Both the position numbers and the translations under genes were made by a program. Shown here one piece after another: positions 14,901 through 26,457 of a DNA stretch of 64,000 nt. Under the pieces are notes generated by a model. That model searched no databases. It was given only the letters and a program-made list of their open reading frames with translations, and was not told the origin of the DNA. Source of the DNA: Dipetalonema caudispina (taxonomy: Eukaryota > Nematoda > Chromadorea > Rhabditida > Onchocercidae); the NCBI GenBank assembly GCA_013365325.1, contig JABVXV010000268.1, positions 1 to 64,000 on the forward strand, given 5' to 3'. Each line of letters starts with the position of its first letter. Position 1 is the stretch's first letter.

Positions 14901-17900
14901 TTAAAAGTGAGGAGAAGGGAGATAGATCAATTAATAAAATTAATGAAGTAATTAAAATATTTATAAATTCATGGATTTATAATCAAATTATCCATATCAA
15001 ATTTCTGGTAGTATTTCAGAAATATCTATTTTCGGGATTGCGAACGTATTATGGATCAACTTGTTGCACCAATGAAATTTCTTAAAATTGACGATGTTGA
15101 ATTTGTTGCTTTAAAAGCTTGCGTCCTATTTAATCCAGGTTAGCTAAATTTTTCCTTCTTTCTTGTAAATTTTCAAATTAAGATTTTTTTTCCAATTATC
15201 ATAACAATAAGCATTATTGTACTACTGCAATGCATTGCCATTATCGAAAAGTAGTAATTACCGAAATTGTATAAGTATTAGAATAATAACTGTGCTTTAA
15301 ATTAGTATTAAAGAGGAAAATAGGCCTCGTCTGGAGTATTTGGTTAAAAACTAAATTTGAACTTGTCCCACTGTTGATTGCAGTAGCAAAAGGCCTAGCT
15401 AGCAGCAGCGTTATGGATATCTTAGCAACCCGTCGACGTATCTTCGGCGCATTAGAACATTATGTTAGCACGAAGATTCCAACTGATGTGAACAGAATTG
15501 GTGATCTTACATTCTTCATTTTATCACCGTTACAGGTTAATTAATTCATTTTTTTATCTCCACATGTCCTAAAAATTCACCTCTACTAATGTAATTTATT
15601 TTTTAAATTTCAATCATTTTCATGACTAATTGCTGGAAGTGGAATTAACAGATGATTTCAACAAAGTTTAATTTGATGATTTTTTATCGTAAAATATAAT
15701 TTCAGAAATTTCGCTTCTAGTTATATCTAGTTTATATGTATAGATACGACATTGCAGTGGAATGCATTTCCACTTTAATTATCCCAATAATTAGGTGGAC
15801 AATCTCGGCTAAATTATCGGAGTGATAGGAACAAAAATTTGGCCAGTAAACAGTTACCAAAAATAACTCTATAAAATTATCACAAATTCTCGAGAATGAT
15901 ATAATAAGTTCAATTATTGCAAAATATTCTGAAGAATTTTTTTGACAAATTTTTTTTTCCTTTTCCTAAGATATTTTATCATGCTTATTTGTAAAATTTT
16001 GGTAGTTTTCATATGGAATTTCTCTGTTCTTACGTTTTTTTTTCAACAATCTTTTCCTATTTCACATCAACTTCATTATTGGAAATTTAAAAATTTCGAC
16101 ATTTCATTCCCTTTAATTACATTCATCATACACTGTATGATTTCTCACTTCCAGGCATTAGCTAATGCTGTCTGTGAAGATGTGCTTGTATTCAAATTAT
16201 CAGGTGTTACAAATATTGATCAATTAATGGAGGAATTAATTTTAACTGAAACAAAAGAACGAAAAATTTCTAGTCGTTTAAATTCTGGTAATCTTTTTGC
16301 AGTATCTTTTTTTTATTCAATCGTCAAATTCAAAATGAAATATTTTAAAATTTTACCAAAAGTTTGTCATTTTAAATTAACATTTCATTGTAATTTCAAG
16401 GAAATATAACTTATTCTTTTTTTTTAAAAAAAAAAAAACTTATTTTGCATTTTCTAGATATTTTTCCTTTTTTCTTTTGCATTTATTCATCAGATAAATT
16501 AATATAACCGGCTTGTATAAGAGTCTAAGTAATTAGATGGCTATTTAAAATAGTTCATTAGCTCAGTTAAATAGTAGTAAAAAAAAAAAAACGATATATT
16601 ACGTTTTATCTTTGCGCTATATTTTTCCAAATAATATTTTATTATCATTTTACTGCCAAAAATGTTATCAAAAGAATTAAGATATTTTTCGGGACTTTCG
16701 ATTTTCTTTTTCCAGAAAGTTTATCGATGAAAAATCTATGTGCGGAAAGATTGAAAGCATTTAATTTAAGCAATTCAACTTCGTGTGATGACGTTGAAAG
16801 GTTTTTTTTTATTTGAATTTACATTAATATTGGAAAGTATCGCTTTTTCCGCAGGTTTACCTTTCATCATCTCTATTTTCCGGATGCTATTTTCCCGTTA
16901 TTATAGCTATTTAAGTTATCGGTAACCAGAATTGCAGTGAATCATATTTTGAATATTTGCCGGTTCAACTGAAAAGATTTCATTTTTTGATTTTTTTAAA
17001 ATTTTAATTAGAGCTATAATTTCGAAAATTTCAATTAACAGAATTTAAAAATCTTTTTTGATTTTTTATTATAGCCCTATTTCAAATCAATTGAATAGTG
17101 TTTCAAATACATCATCACCTGCTGATGGTATAATTAATGATTTCGAGGAATCATCATATCGTAGATATTCACCAGCGACCAATACACTATCATCCTTTAT
17201 TATGGATCCATTCAAAAGGTACGTATAAAATATATTACATTATTCAAATGATTAGCAGCTTGGTTTATTTCAAGATGAAAATGGCGTTTATATTTTAGAA
17301 GCGAAAATTTGATAATTTTAGTCTGATTGTATAAAAATTAAGTAATAGTTAATATGAAAACTTTTGTGATTAAACAATATTTAGAACTTTTTCACTTTTT
17401 TTTTATTTTTAGCAGAAATCCCAAAAAAAGTAATAATAATTACCCGTGATTTTTTTTCATTTCTGATTTTCAAGTTTATATAAACATTTATACATGATGA
17501 AATCTTCTTCATATATTTCTTACTGTTATCTTTGAATTGAAAACAAACAAATAAATAAATAAACAACAATACCGTCAGAAATTAAATTGTAAGCTTTGGA
17601 AGAAGGCAATGAACATTTGAAAAATTGAAAAGTTGTAATATTATTAAAAAAAAACTCGAAATTTATATTAATTATCAACTTTTGTGATTAAATTTGAAAT
17701 TTATTCATTTCAACAATATATTTTAATAAATTTAACAAGGAATATTTAGTAATCCATCATCACCAACACAGCTTCAATCGAACAATGTCCCCGATATCAA
17801 TTCACCAACATACTTATCAGCTTGGACTACGCCATCATCAAACTGTACAACATATCTCGAGAATGATGACTATTACATAGCTTCATCTATGAATTTATGA
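5824..17900 (+). CDS. Nuclear hormone receptor, HNF4-like (nematode NHR family), 13 exons; 5' end incomplete
   Basis: This is a ligand-type nuclear receptor: a DNA-binding transcription factor acting in the nucleus. Exons: 5824-5907, 10872-10946, 11871-11936, 13009-13180, 13267-13444, 13759-13890, 14423-14565, 15020-15138, 15384-15535, 16155-16287, 16716-16800, 17075-17218, 17750-17900. Every junction is GT/AG and every phase agrees; together they give about 543 residues and a TGA stop. The DNA-binding domain shows finger I as C-X2-C-X13-C-X2-C and finger II as C-X5-C-X9-C-X2-C, with P-box CNGCKG. The ligand-binding domain carries the helix 3-5 signature ([19 protein letters not shown] then [15 protein letters not shown]), closest in my reading to HNF4, and an AF-2-like [10 protein letters not shown] Ser/Asn/Thr-rich tail follows. 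The N-terminal exon is uncertain. A nematode HNF4-derived receptor is well supported; I cannot name the orthologue. Confidence 0.93.
6308..6515. repeat. Degenerate tandem repeat, units of ~41-50 bp
   Basis: About four to five diverged units are visible: 6,308-6,358, 6,359-6,402, 6,403-6,443, 6,444-6,484 and a partial one from 6,485. Each carries the pattern ttaa..aagattg.aac.at..t.cc.ttgtgt...atgc. The array is more GC-rich than its surroundings and ends about 190 bp before the 5' LTR. It may belong to an older repeat into which the retroelement inserted. Confidence 0.7.
6701..6704. repeat. Target-site duplication, left copy (CATC)
   Basis: CATC lies directly before the 5' LTR and the same four bases follow the 3' LTR at 10,690-10,693. 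BEL/Pao elements usually duplicate 4-6 bp on insertion. Confidence 0.7.
6705..6835 (+). repeat. 5' LTR of BEL/Pao element
   Basis: It aligns over its whole length with 10,557-10,689. It begins TGCTGG (altered from TGTCG in the 3' copy) and ends CCACGACA. An AATAAA hexamer lies at 6,731-6,736. At 131 bp it is short for an LTR of this group. Confidence 0.9.
6842..6860 (+). promoter_or_regulatory. Putative primer-binding site
   Basis: The bases just after the 5' LTR (tgatgccacgagccgggaa) resemble the complement of the 3' end of a nematode tRNA-Gly (TGG TGC .. CG .CCGGGAA) with one substitution in the first triplet and a one-base insertion. The comparison tRNA is from memory, so this is tentative. 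Confidence 0.35.
6844..8089 (+). pseudogene. Degenerate gag of BEL/Pao element
   Basis: An ATG at 6,844 opens an 82-codon frame (to 7,092) with a Glu/Lys-rich, coiled-coil-like segment, then a stop. Further on, frames shift several times. Around 7,318-7,365 the text reads [13 protein letters not shown], a gag motif typical of nematode BEL elements. The [16 protein letters not shown] motif follows in another frame near 7,420-7,475. Near 7,925-8,070 zinc-knuckle remnants appear: a C-X4-W-type motif ([11 protein letters not shown]), then [14 protein letters not shown] (C-X2-C-X4-H-X4-C) and CFHCKATH. Several stops and shifts separate these pieces, so no functional capsid protein can be made. Confidence 0.8.
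8016..8465 (+). pseudogene. Aspartic protease-like domain of BEL/Pao element
   Basis: A 149-codon open stretch carries the flap-type core [19 protein letters not shown], matching the DUF1758/aspartyl-protease segment of BEL polyproteins. The active-site motif is DIG; the family often has DSG or DTG. The stretch ends at a TAA at 8,463-8,465, where an intact polyprotein would continue. Confidence 0.8.
8578..9592 (+). pseudogene. Reverse transcriptase region of BEL/Pao element
   Basis: Open pieces at 8578-8808, 8937-9317 and 9350-9592 together cover a BEL-type reverse transcriptase. Diagnostic strings are [30 protein letters not shown] and, in another frame, [16 protein letters not shown] followed by LYVDNVIIS. 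The catalytic box reads YVDN at 9,479-9,490; YVDD is standard in most reverse transcriptases, though I believe YVDN also occurs in nematode BEL copies. Stops and frameshifts lie between the pieces, so it is inactive. Confidence 0.88.
9883..10458 (+). pseudogene. RNase H region of BEL/Pao element
   Basis: Two open pieces in one frame, broken by a single TAA at 10,123-10,125. The RNase H acidic residues are all visible in order: [24 protein letters not shown] and [11 protein letters not shown]. After the last stop only about 100 bases remain before the 3' LTR, so the integrase domain expected next is absent. Confidence 0.88.
10546..10556 (+). promoter_or_regulatory. Polypurine tract before the 3' LTR
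   Basis: The purine-rich stretch ctaagggggac directly precedes the 3' LTR start (TGTCG). This is where the plus-strand primer of LTR retroelements lies, and it supports the LTR boundary at 10,557. Confidence 0.7.
10557..10689 (+). repeat. 3' LTR of BEL/Pao element
   Basis: 133 bp, starting TGTCG and ending CGACA, a perfect 5-bp terminal inverted repeat. An AATAAA hexamer is at 10,585-10,590. About 12 scattered substitutions, plus the altered first bases, separate it from the 5' LTR. CATC follows at 10,690-10,693. Confidence 0.9.
10872..10946 (+). CDS. NHR exon: end of P-box to start of second zinc finger
   Basis: Acceptor ctttttacag, donor aaac|gtaagc. It encodes [20 protein letters not shown] and then NIDK: the P-box helix, the 15-residue spacer and the first two Cys of finger II. 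Phase in 1, out 1. Confidence 0.93.
11871..11936 (+). CDS. NHR exon: second zinc finger and its helix
   Basis: Acceptor tagtttacag, donor gatg|gtaagt. It encodes [19 protein letters not shown], giving the last two Cys of finger II and the following helix. Confidence 0.93.
11937..13008 (+). other. NHR intron
   Basis: AT-rich, without coding or repeat features of note. Donor gtaagt, acceptor tttttttcag. Confidence 0.8.
13009..13180 (+). CDS. NHR exon: C-terminal extension and hinge
   Basis: It begins [12 protein letters not shown], the usual end of HNF4-like DNA-binding domains, and continues into a Ser/Thr-rich hinge. The donor is GTATTC at 13,181. Without splicing there the frame would stop at 13,196. 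Confidence 0.88.
13267..13444 (+). CDS. NHR exon: serine-rich hinge and start of ligand domain
   Basis: Acceptor aaattcag, donor attg|gtaaac. It encodes a Ser/Thr run, then [20 protein letters not shown], like the helix 1 region of HNF4-type ligand domains. The preceding 86-base intron is the shortest seen in this window. Confidence 0.88.
13759..13890 (+). CDS. NHR exon: ligand-binding domain helix 3
   Basis: Exactly 44 codons. It contains [20 protein letters not shown] then STDDQ, the receptor LBD signature, closely like HNF4. Confidence 0.94.
14423..14565 (+). CDS. NHR exon: ligand-binding domain helices 4-6
   Basis: Acceptor aatttctag. It encodes [20 protein letters not shown], the continuation of the LBD signature. 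The donor is ga|gtatga, phase 2. Confidence 0.92.
15020..15138 (+). CDS. NHR exon: ligand-binding domain middle helices
   Basis: It encodes [20 protein letters not shown] then [13 protein letters not shown], matching the HNF4-type helix 7-8 pattern (LKA..FF.P). Donor is cag|gttagc, phase 1. Confidence 0.92.
15384..15535 (+). CDS. NHR exon: ligand-binding domain helices 8-10
   Basis: Acceptor gattgcag, donor acag|gttaat. It encodes [20 protein letters not shown] and a helix ending in [14 protein letters not shown] is also the HNF4 motif at this point. Confidence 0.92.
16155..16287 (+). CDS. NHR exon: ligand-binding domain end with AF-2-like helix
   Basis: Acceptor cacttccag, donor tctg|gtaatc. 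It encodes [19 protein letters not shown] then [11 protein letters not shown], aligned with the AF-2 helix of HNF4 (LLQEMLL). The frame is open upstream of the acceptor, but that part is only Phe/Ile-rich intron sequence. Confidence 0.9.
16716..16800 (+). CDS. NHR exon: start of C-terminal tail
   Basis: Acceptor tttttccag; donor gaaag|gttttt, which is weak apart from the GT. It encodes [17 protein letters not shown] and a short Ser-rich end. The junction phases match on both sides. Confidence 0.8.
17075..17218 (+). CDS. NHR exon: Ser/Asn-rich C-terminal tail
   Basis: Acceptor tattatag, donor aaag|gtacgt. It encodes a disordered-looking Ser/Asn/Thr stretch containing [19 protein letters not shown]. 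This corresponds to a receptor F domain. Confidence 0.85.
17750..17900 (+). CDS. NHR last exon with stop
   Basis: Acceptor aatatttag. It encodes a Ser/Asn/Pro/Thr-rich end finishing YYIASSMNL and TGA at 17,898-17,900. Confidence 0.88.
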
Positions 17901-17995
17901 ATACTATTTCATTTCATTATATTAATTTGAATTATTGAAATTTAGCAATTATTGCGAAACATGGATTAAACATTAATCACTTTCAAAAGATTACA

Positions 17996-18001
17996 AATAA
18001 A
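17996..18001 (+). terminator. Polyadenylation signal AATAAA
   Basis: The first AATAAA after the receptor stop codon lies about 95 bases downstream, a normal short nematode 3' UTR distance. A T-rich stretch follows from 18,076. Confidence 0.6.
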
Positions 18002-18322
18002 GATTAAAGTTGAAAATGATAAATACTAATAATCTTCCAATTTCTTCAATTAATATTGTTTTATTTTGCATAAAAGTGTTTTTTTTTTTTTTCTCTCTTT
18101 CTTTTTGATAAAATATCCTTTTATCGTAATATTTTATTTGATGTTATTATCATTCGATACTTACTTGGTTTTTTTTTTTTCATTCTTACTTTTATCTTTA
18201 GAATATTTTATGGGAAACACTTCTGAAACAGCAAAAAGTTAACATATTATTGGTGGAAAATTTTCTTAAAAAAAAAATAAAAGAAAAATAGTTTAAACTA
18301 ATTTTCCTTTCTTTTACTCAAG

Positions 18323-18354
<32 letters not shown>

Positions 18355-21300
18355 CTACTTTTGAACACTTCATGACACATTATGTGGCCTCTAAAAGTAT
18401 CGTGAATTTGTCATCCAAAATATTTCGCTTGTTTTATATATTATATATTTCGCTTATTTTCTTATATTTGGTTAACTAAACTGTTTCATTAATTTTTTTT
18501 TTTTTTTTTGTTTGAAAAAAAAGAAGAATTACAATGTAGTTATTGCTCAAAAAATTTCCCCGATATATTGGGGATAATCTTATTAATTAATAATTCTGAT
18601 GCAATTAGATAAGCTAGGGGAGAGAATGGGAAATGATTTTGTATCATCTTCTCATGTACATTCATCTTTTTTTTGTTAAATTACCATAATTTTTTGCTCA
18701 AAATTTTAAAGCTTAATCCTTATCATATTCTCTTCAAATGTTATCGAAATTTCTTTATTTATTCGATAATTTCGAGTGAAAAATGCAGAATTTATGAATT
18801 ACAAGCATATTATAATACCAAGAATATTAATGTTTCTTTTTTTTTTTGAATTTTTTTCCTTTTTTAAATTTAAAAAATAATTTAAATCAAGAAAATTTAT
18901 CGAAATTTAGTATTTTTTGTCTGGAATTTTTTCATCTCCCATCTCTCCCAATGTTATCTGATATATTACATTTGCTCAACTAACAGACACTATAATTTTT
19001 TTTTGGATAGCATTTTTTCCTTTTATCATAATGTTACCGGTACTTTTATCATAGTACTACTATTAATACTACGAATTGTATGGATAATTGCACTATTATG
19101 TTAATAATATTCAAATGATATGTTGATAACATTCAATTCAGTGATTAATTTCTCGGAATTAACAATATAGGCAAATTGTACAATTTTGAAAATCTAATCA
19201 TAAAGCATCAAATTTTTGATAATAATTATTATAAGTAATATGATAAGTGCTGATTTATCACCTCATTTCTTTTTTCTTGCATTTAATTTAGAAATTAAAT
19301 TGTTTTTTTTTTTTCTTTTTTTCAAATATTTGCAATAAAATTGTTACCTTTTCTTTTTTACGTAAACATTGTTAAAGATTTAACTATACCTATATTTTAT
19401 CTAACGTGAAATTCATGTAAAGTTAACAAAGATTCGTTACCTGAGCTATAATTCACGTAAATTTGACGAGAATTTGCTATATATTTAAAATCGAAAACGA
19501 TCATTGACAGTTGTCCTTCCTCACTTACTTTTTTTTTTTTTTTTTGTTTTTGTAGTAAAAGATTGGAGATGAATGTCCAGGTGTCAAATATTATGATAAT
19601 TAATGGATGAAGATTTGACGAGCGTGAGACATTTTGGGATATTATCATGAAAGATTAAAATAAACGCAAATATTTTGACATTGAGTTTGATGAATACACG
19701 GATAAAATTATTTAGCATTTTGATGTTCATTTTGCATAACTTTACAAAGCAGTAATACTTTATTGAAATTCAATCATTGATAAATTTAAAAGACTTTAAT
19801 TTGAATGTAACAAAAAACGTTTATTTTCGCGTGAAGTAATTTATTAATACTATGCTAAGGATTTGTTAAATTAGGATATAATGTTAACCAAATAATGTTG
19901 AATTATTGAAATAGTGAAAGAAAAATTATTCATGACAAATTTATATTTGTAATGTACTGGATTAAAAGTAGAGCGTTTAGAAAATGTTTATGCAAAATTG
20001 AATATTTATGATGAAATAAATAGGAAAAATAATAAGCTTCTGCTATATTTCATACCTCATTGTAGATCACAATTTAAGATACGAAAACTAAACTAATAGT
20101 TAAATCTTAACATTTGAATTAAATAAAGATTTTTTTTTTTTTTGTCTCGAGAAAACAGCAGTATTTTCGAAATTGATTTATGGAACTTTGTTAAATGAAA
20201 AATGTGTCTTTTCGAGCATATTGTTTGCTCAAATTCAATTTATCACTGATATTTTAACTTTTTTACTGAGTTTCCTCTTTCTTTTTTTAACAGAAATTAA
20301 AAAATAAGGCAGCATAAACTTCAATGTTAGAGTCCCACTTGAATATAACTTCAGTTAATTGCAAACTTTTGGTCGATATATTTGTTAAAAAATTTAAGTT
20401 TTTTTCAAACTTCTTTTTACGAAAAATAACCTTACAACGATAAATATGGATAAGTTGTACTTGAAGCAAAATGTTGGGAAAAATGATTTAGAGTCAAAAG
20501 AAATTGTCAGCGTTAAACTTTCAAAAGGTAAATGATTTATTGGTATATTTGAAGTGATATAAGACCTGGTCGAGAAACTTTCACAAGTTTGAATAACCAA
20601 TTATGCTTTCGTAATTTGACAAATTTGAAAATTTCGACAATAAGTGAGCTAAGTGAGCTAATAATTTTAGAAAATGCTTCGATCTCATTGAATCGCTTCA
20701 ATTCAAAAATTTCATTGAAAATAAAGTAAATTGACATAAATTGAGCAAAATTATTGAATGATGAATGCTTTAGTTTACTTCGAAAGACATTTGCAATAAT
20801 TTACTAATTCACAAATGCTAAGGATGAAATTTTTTGTTATTAAAAAAAAAAAAAAAAGATGTTAAAATTGTAGATGAAAAATGATGACAATATTACTTAT
20901 CTGAAAGCTTATTGAAGAATCAATTAGGAAAGAATCTAACTTAACAAATTATTCTGGTTAACGATAGCTGCTATAGTTAAGCCTCTGGATTAAATTAAAC
21001 CGATAAAAATATTTCAGTGTAAATAAGATTACAAACAATGAATTAACTACTGAAATAGTTGATGCTATGGGAAGAAAAACTTCTCAGAAAGTTTTGCTAG
21101 GCTAATAACAAGATGATTGTATAATCAATATGCCATTTTTTATTTAATATCGAATTAAACAATCATTGATAGATCGGATTAAAATAATAATGGAATTTTT
21201 TTTTTTTTTTTTTTTTCAAAATTGTAACGAAACATTTAAATATTCTATTCTAAAAATCTTTTTTTTCCTTTTTTTTTTTTTTTTTTTTTTATGTTTCAAA

Positions 21301-24300
21301 GACTTTCTAGAGATCCAGACAAAGAGATAAAAGACATTTTTCTTTTATCCTCAAATATCGCCCACTTTCTCATATTTGAAGCCAAAGTGATCTTTGGAAA
21401 GGCAATCATCTCTATATAATCCCACTTCACAGATGCAATTTTTTTAGGCTTTCGTTTGATTCGTTGGTTATAATAGAAATTTTAAATAAAGGCCAACAAT
21501 TTTACACTAAGAAAGCATCGAAAAGTATTTTTTTTTTTTCATATTAATTTTGCATACAAATTTAAAATTATAAAAAAGTGTCAAATAAGCCAGAAAAAAA
21601 CAAAGTGCTAATTGATAACGAGCACGTAAAATCTTTTGTCATACAAGGATTTCACGTGTTCGTAGCATTAATTAATATCAAAAACAAAAAAGGTAGGAAT
21701 AACGATATTTTATTTCCGATAATAAAATTTTACTTCAAAGTTTGCTATGAATTTTTTCCCCAAATTTAGCAATTTACAATATTAAATTAATCGTAACCAA
21801 TAAGTTTAACATGGATTCTTTCATATTTACTTCAAATCAAATAACTGTAATTATCTTTTTCTTATTTAACAAATTGGAAAATATTTGTTTCATCTTTATC
21901 TTATGCTAAAACAATGAAATCGTATTCTCAATAATGAAATCATACTTCAAAATTTGTTATTACTATATATTTTTTTTTCAAATTTTAACAATTTACCTTG
22001 TCAAATTAATTAAAAATAGAATGTTTAACTTTTATCATTTCATAATTGTTTTTAAATCAAACTTTTGTAATTCCTGTTCAATAAACTACCAAATATTTAT
22101 TTTACTTTTAATCTTATCCTTAAAACAATGATAATCTATCGGATGCTATCATTTTGATGGTACATAACAATATTTGCTAGCGGTTATTAAAAATAACGAT
22201 GACAAATTACTCTTTTCAAATTTTACTTTTTTTTTTTTTCCTCCATTCTTTTTTTCCTTTGTTTTGTTTAGTTTTATAGGAGAGATAAAGGAGGAAATGA
22301 AGTCGTTTAAGTTGCTATGTCTGGAGAGATGTTAAATTGAAAAACATATCGAAGAAGAGCTTTCTTCGGTCTTCAAAATATTTTCCAATGAGACGTCGAC
22401 GAATAATTTTCAATTTTCCTTTATCTATCCATTGACTATCGTTTAGTAATTTTTATTAATTTTAACAAAAATGTAATAATTTTTTCATTTTTTTTCCTAC
22501 AATTTTACTTAATTTAATTACGCTAATTCTTTGTGAATTTTTTTTTTTTTAAATGCTAAATTGAAGTATACTTTTTTCAATATTCATTTTTTTTTTAATA
22601 TACGTTTTTTTTTTTTTTTTTGTCTTTACAGTAAAATTTTTCACAAAATTTCTTTGATAATTATGAAATAACATTTTAAGTTTAATCATTTGTAATTCAG
22701 ATTTATATTAGAGTTTTACCCTTCATATCTTAAATTTCGAATTATTGATTTCGAACTTCTATGTCTAAGAAATTTTTCCTTTTGATCTCGTTGTGTAGAA
22801 TGATAATTGGATTGAAGGTTTCTCTAATACTTGCAATTTCCTCTCCTCACTGTTTGGTTATTTACTTCGAATTTTAAATTATGCTCTAAATGATAAAATG
22901 ATTAGTTTTATGCCTGAAAATTTAATTGAAATCAATTTTACACTTTAATTTTTATAATAAATATGTTTTCTTTGTCAATATCACTATGATTCACATGAGC
23001 TATACTAATTTATATGTTATATCGAATTTTATCATTAAATTTGCATAATCAAATTAATCAATTTGCAAAAAATGATCCGGTAGAATATGATTGTATTAAA
23101 TAATTCATCTAAATTCATTTTCTTCATTCTACCGGTATTAATAATTTGTAATTTAAGAGGCAAATAAGAATAAAATAAAATGATTCAAATTTAATATTTT
23201 AAAATTATCGACTACATGCTTCATTACATCTTTACCATTTATTATGCTTCAATTCTTTTTTTTTCAACCATTTAATTCTCAATAATAAAATTTTGAGGAA
23301 GAGAAAATTCATATACTTACAAAATATGATGAAAATTCGCAATTTCCTTATAATATTAAGAACAGTTATAGAAGTTGAAAGAAAGTTTGAAATTTGTTGA
23401 ATAACTCTTTGTTATTTAAGAATTCCGATAAAATTGCATTTCTTTTTATAGCTAATTTTCGATTAAAATAACTGATTAGATAAATTTGCTTTTTTTTTTT
23501 AAAAAAATATTTAAATATTTAGGAATGATATGTAATAGTTAGGAATAGTAAATGAATTAAATTTTATAGAATGATTTCGTGTTAAGATATTTTGTTCGCT
23601 TAAAATATTTGTAGAATGTTATGTTTTACCTTGAAGCATTTGCATTTTACGCCCAAGCTTTGATATTTTATCATGAATATTAACCAGAGAGAATATCGAC
23701 TGAAAAAATAAGTAATTAGAATTTGATTGTGAATTGAAAAATTAAAGAATGGGATATCGAGATTAGAATTTAATAGGCAAAAAAGAACAAATAATGTATA
23801 ATTAATATGCAGTTAATGAAATTTCGTAAATTAATTTCAAAACATTTGTTTGACTAAGCAGGTGAATATGTTGTTATTAAACAATTTCTTCCTTTACTTT
23901 TCGATCATTTTTTTTCTTTTTCTTATATTTTGATAAAGAAAAAATAAATTTTGTAGTTCAAACAAGACTGATCGCTATACTATGAAGTAAATATGATCGA
24001 TTATTGGATATGTTCAAATTTTTTCATTTCAACAGGAAAGTAATTTGGAGTTATTCAAATTGCTGGATTTTTTTCTTCTTTAAATATTCATTGAATTAAT
24101 GAAAAGATCAAATTGATCAATTTGGTAATGCTAGTAAATTAACATTTTAGTTTGGCAATATTAGCTCTTGCTGGATGATAATAAATCGATTATATTGGGC
24201 TGAATCATTTTCATGATAAAAGTCATTTCGTAAATCATTTCGATTTTTAATTAAATGCTTAAATTTGAATTGTATTTTAAAGGTGATATTAACGAATGTA

Positions 24301-26426
24301 CAGTGCAATGAATCTTTGATGCTTTTGAAGGACAATTTATTTCAAAAACATTCAATCTACCGTAGTTAATTATATTTGAAGAAGTATATCTCGTATGAAA
24401 TTGCTATAACAAAGAAGTGTTTATCATTCTAAAGCTCTATTAGAAGATTATGATCAGATTATCAAAATATTGTTATTCAAATTTTCCTCTTCTTTCTTTT
24501 CATAAATTTCATAAAATATTCGTCTGATATTAATAAGTAGAGATAAATGAAACGAATAGAAATGAAATAGAAATGTTAATTACGTACAGTTAATTATTAT
24601 CAGTAGTTTTAAATTATAAATATAGTGATTATTTTTGAAATAATAAGATTTTTCTCTGTGAAAAATGAAGCAATTCATAACAAAGTTGAAATATTATTGA
24701 TGCTATTGTCCAAGTTTTCCTCTTGATTAGTTAGTCTAGGCTTTTCCCTTGCGTCACTAAAAAAGTTACATTTATAATTTTCATATATGAATAAAGGCCT
24801 ATCTTCTCAGAAAGAAAAGAAAGTCTCGGGCATATTTATCTGGTAAAGGGTTTGTTACTTTTTTTTTTTTTTTTTAACAATATTATTTCAAGATACATCT
24901 TAGATAATTTTAGTAAATGAGAGTTAATTTCTCATTAAATTCAATTGGTAACGAATTTAATTATATGATTTGCATGTTAATCATTTAACATACATTTGTT
25001 AAATATTGAAACCTTTTCTTGAAAGTTAATTTTTTGTAAGAGAGGATGGAAAAAGATGAAACGGAAAAATTGGAATGTAAATTTTACTATGAAGTGATAT
25101 TACTCCCAAAAATCGATTTCTAAAAATTTTATTTGGTATAAATTTTAAAATATCATTTACTGTGGTGCAATAATCCCATTCAAAAAGTTAAAAATATAAA
25201 TTGAAGCTTTAATTTTTTCTATGCCACATAGATTGAATGTTGTAGGATTCTGCGAATTTGATAACATTTCATTATAAAAATTAAATATGGTATGACATTT
25301 TATAACTTAAAAATTATGAAATATGAAGCAATTTTTTGAACTTTAAAAGCTTCCTTTTTTATATTTTATGGATTTTTCTCTTTTTTTTTTTTATAAATAA
25401 TCAGTAATAAATATTCGATGATGATAAACTACAAAATGTTGAAATGTTCACAAATTAAATTTATTTGACTCAAAAATACCAGCAAATTCAAGAATTTGTA
25501 CAAAACATTATTCAAGATTCCTTTCAAGTTATTTATTTTATGGTATTAAGACTTGCAAACTTATAATTTTCGTTATTTTTCAATTTTATTTCAATATCCA
25601 AACATTCGTACATCATTCTAAGTCATAAAAAAAATTTCCACACAACTGTTAGGACAAATATTATTTCAAGAAAAAAAAAAATTGAAAAGACCCTGATAAA
25701 TCAATTTAATTAATTAAGTCGAATTCAATTGAGGATTAAATTAAGACAAATTTAGTATTAATAGTAGTTATAATAATAATTGCAATTGTAATTTAATACT
25801 TTTTCATCCATAATTTATTCATTTATTTTTTTTCCATCTATTTATACTTCATTTATTTCAATTCTTTCCTTTCTTCGATCATAATATCATATCAAAATCA
25901 AATTTAATTACAGAAAAATTCAACAATTTTTTCTCTATATCATATATCATTTCTCGTACATTAGCATAATGATACAATTCGATGTTTGTAGTATTTTTGC
26001 ATTTACATGTTAAGTAAATAAACTTCTTAAATGTTATTAAAATTTCTATTAAACAGATATTGTTATCCAATTAAAAATTAATGAAAAACATTTTAATACT
26101 CAAAGCATTCATTTGTTTAAAAAACAAAAACATAAACAAATCAAAACAATAACAAAAAGGAGAAAAAAGGATAAGAAAGAGATGAAAAAAAGATGAGAAA
26201 GAATTGAAATAAGATGAGATGATGAAATTGGCAAAGCTATTCAATTACATTCAATTTGATATTGAACTAAAACTTATTGCATGAATGAATGAGTGGAAAA
26301 GCGATCCAACATTTAAGGCTTTTTTATTTGAGGCTTAAGAATATATCTTTGTTATAATACCAAATTATCTTCAACAAGTATTCATTGATTTGACAATAGT
26401 CTTTTTTTTTTTTTATTCGCCTAATT

Positions 26427-26457
<31 letters not shown>

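Noticed and set aside
15942..16154. N-terminal part of the 155-codon frame before the receptor exon
   Set aside because: Only intron sequence that happens to be open; the acceptor at 16,154 and the exon phase define the real start.
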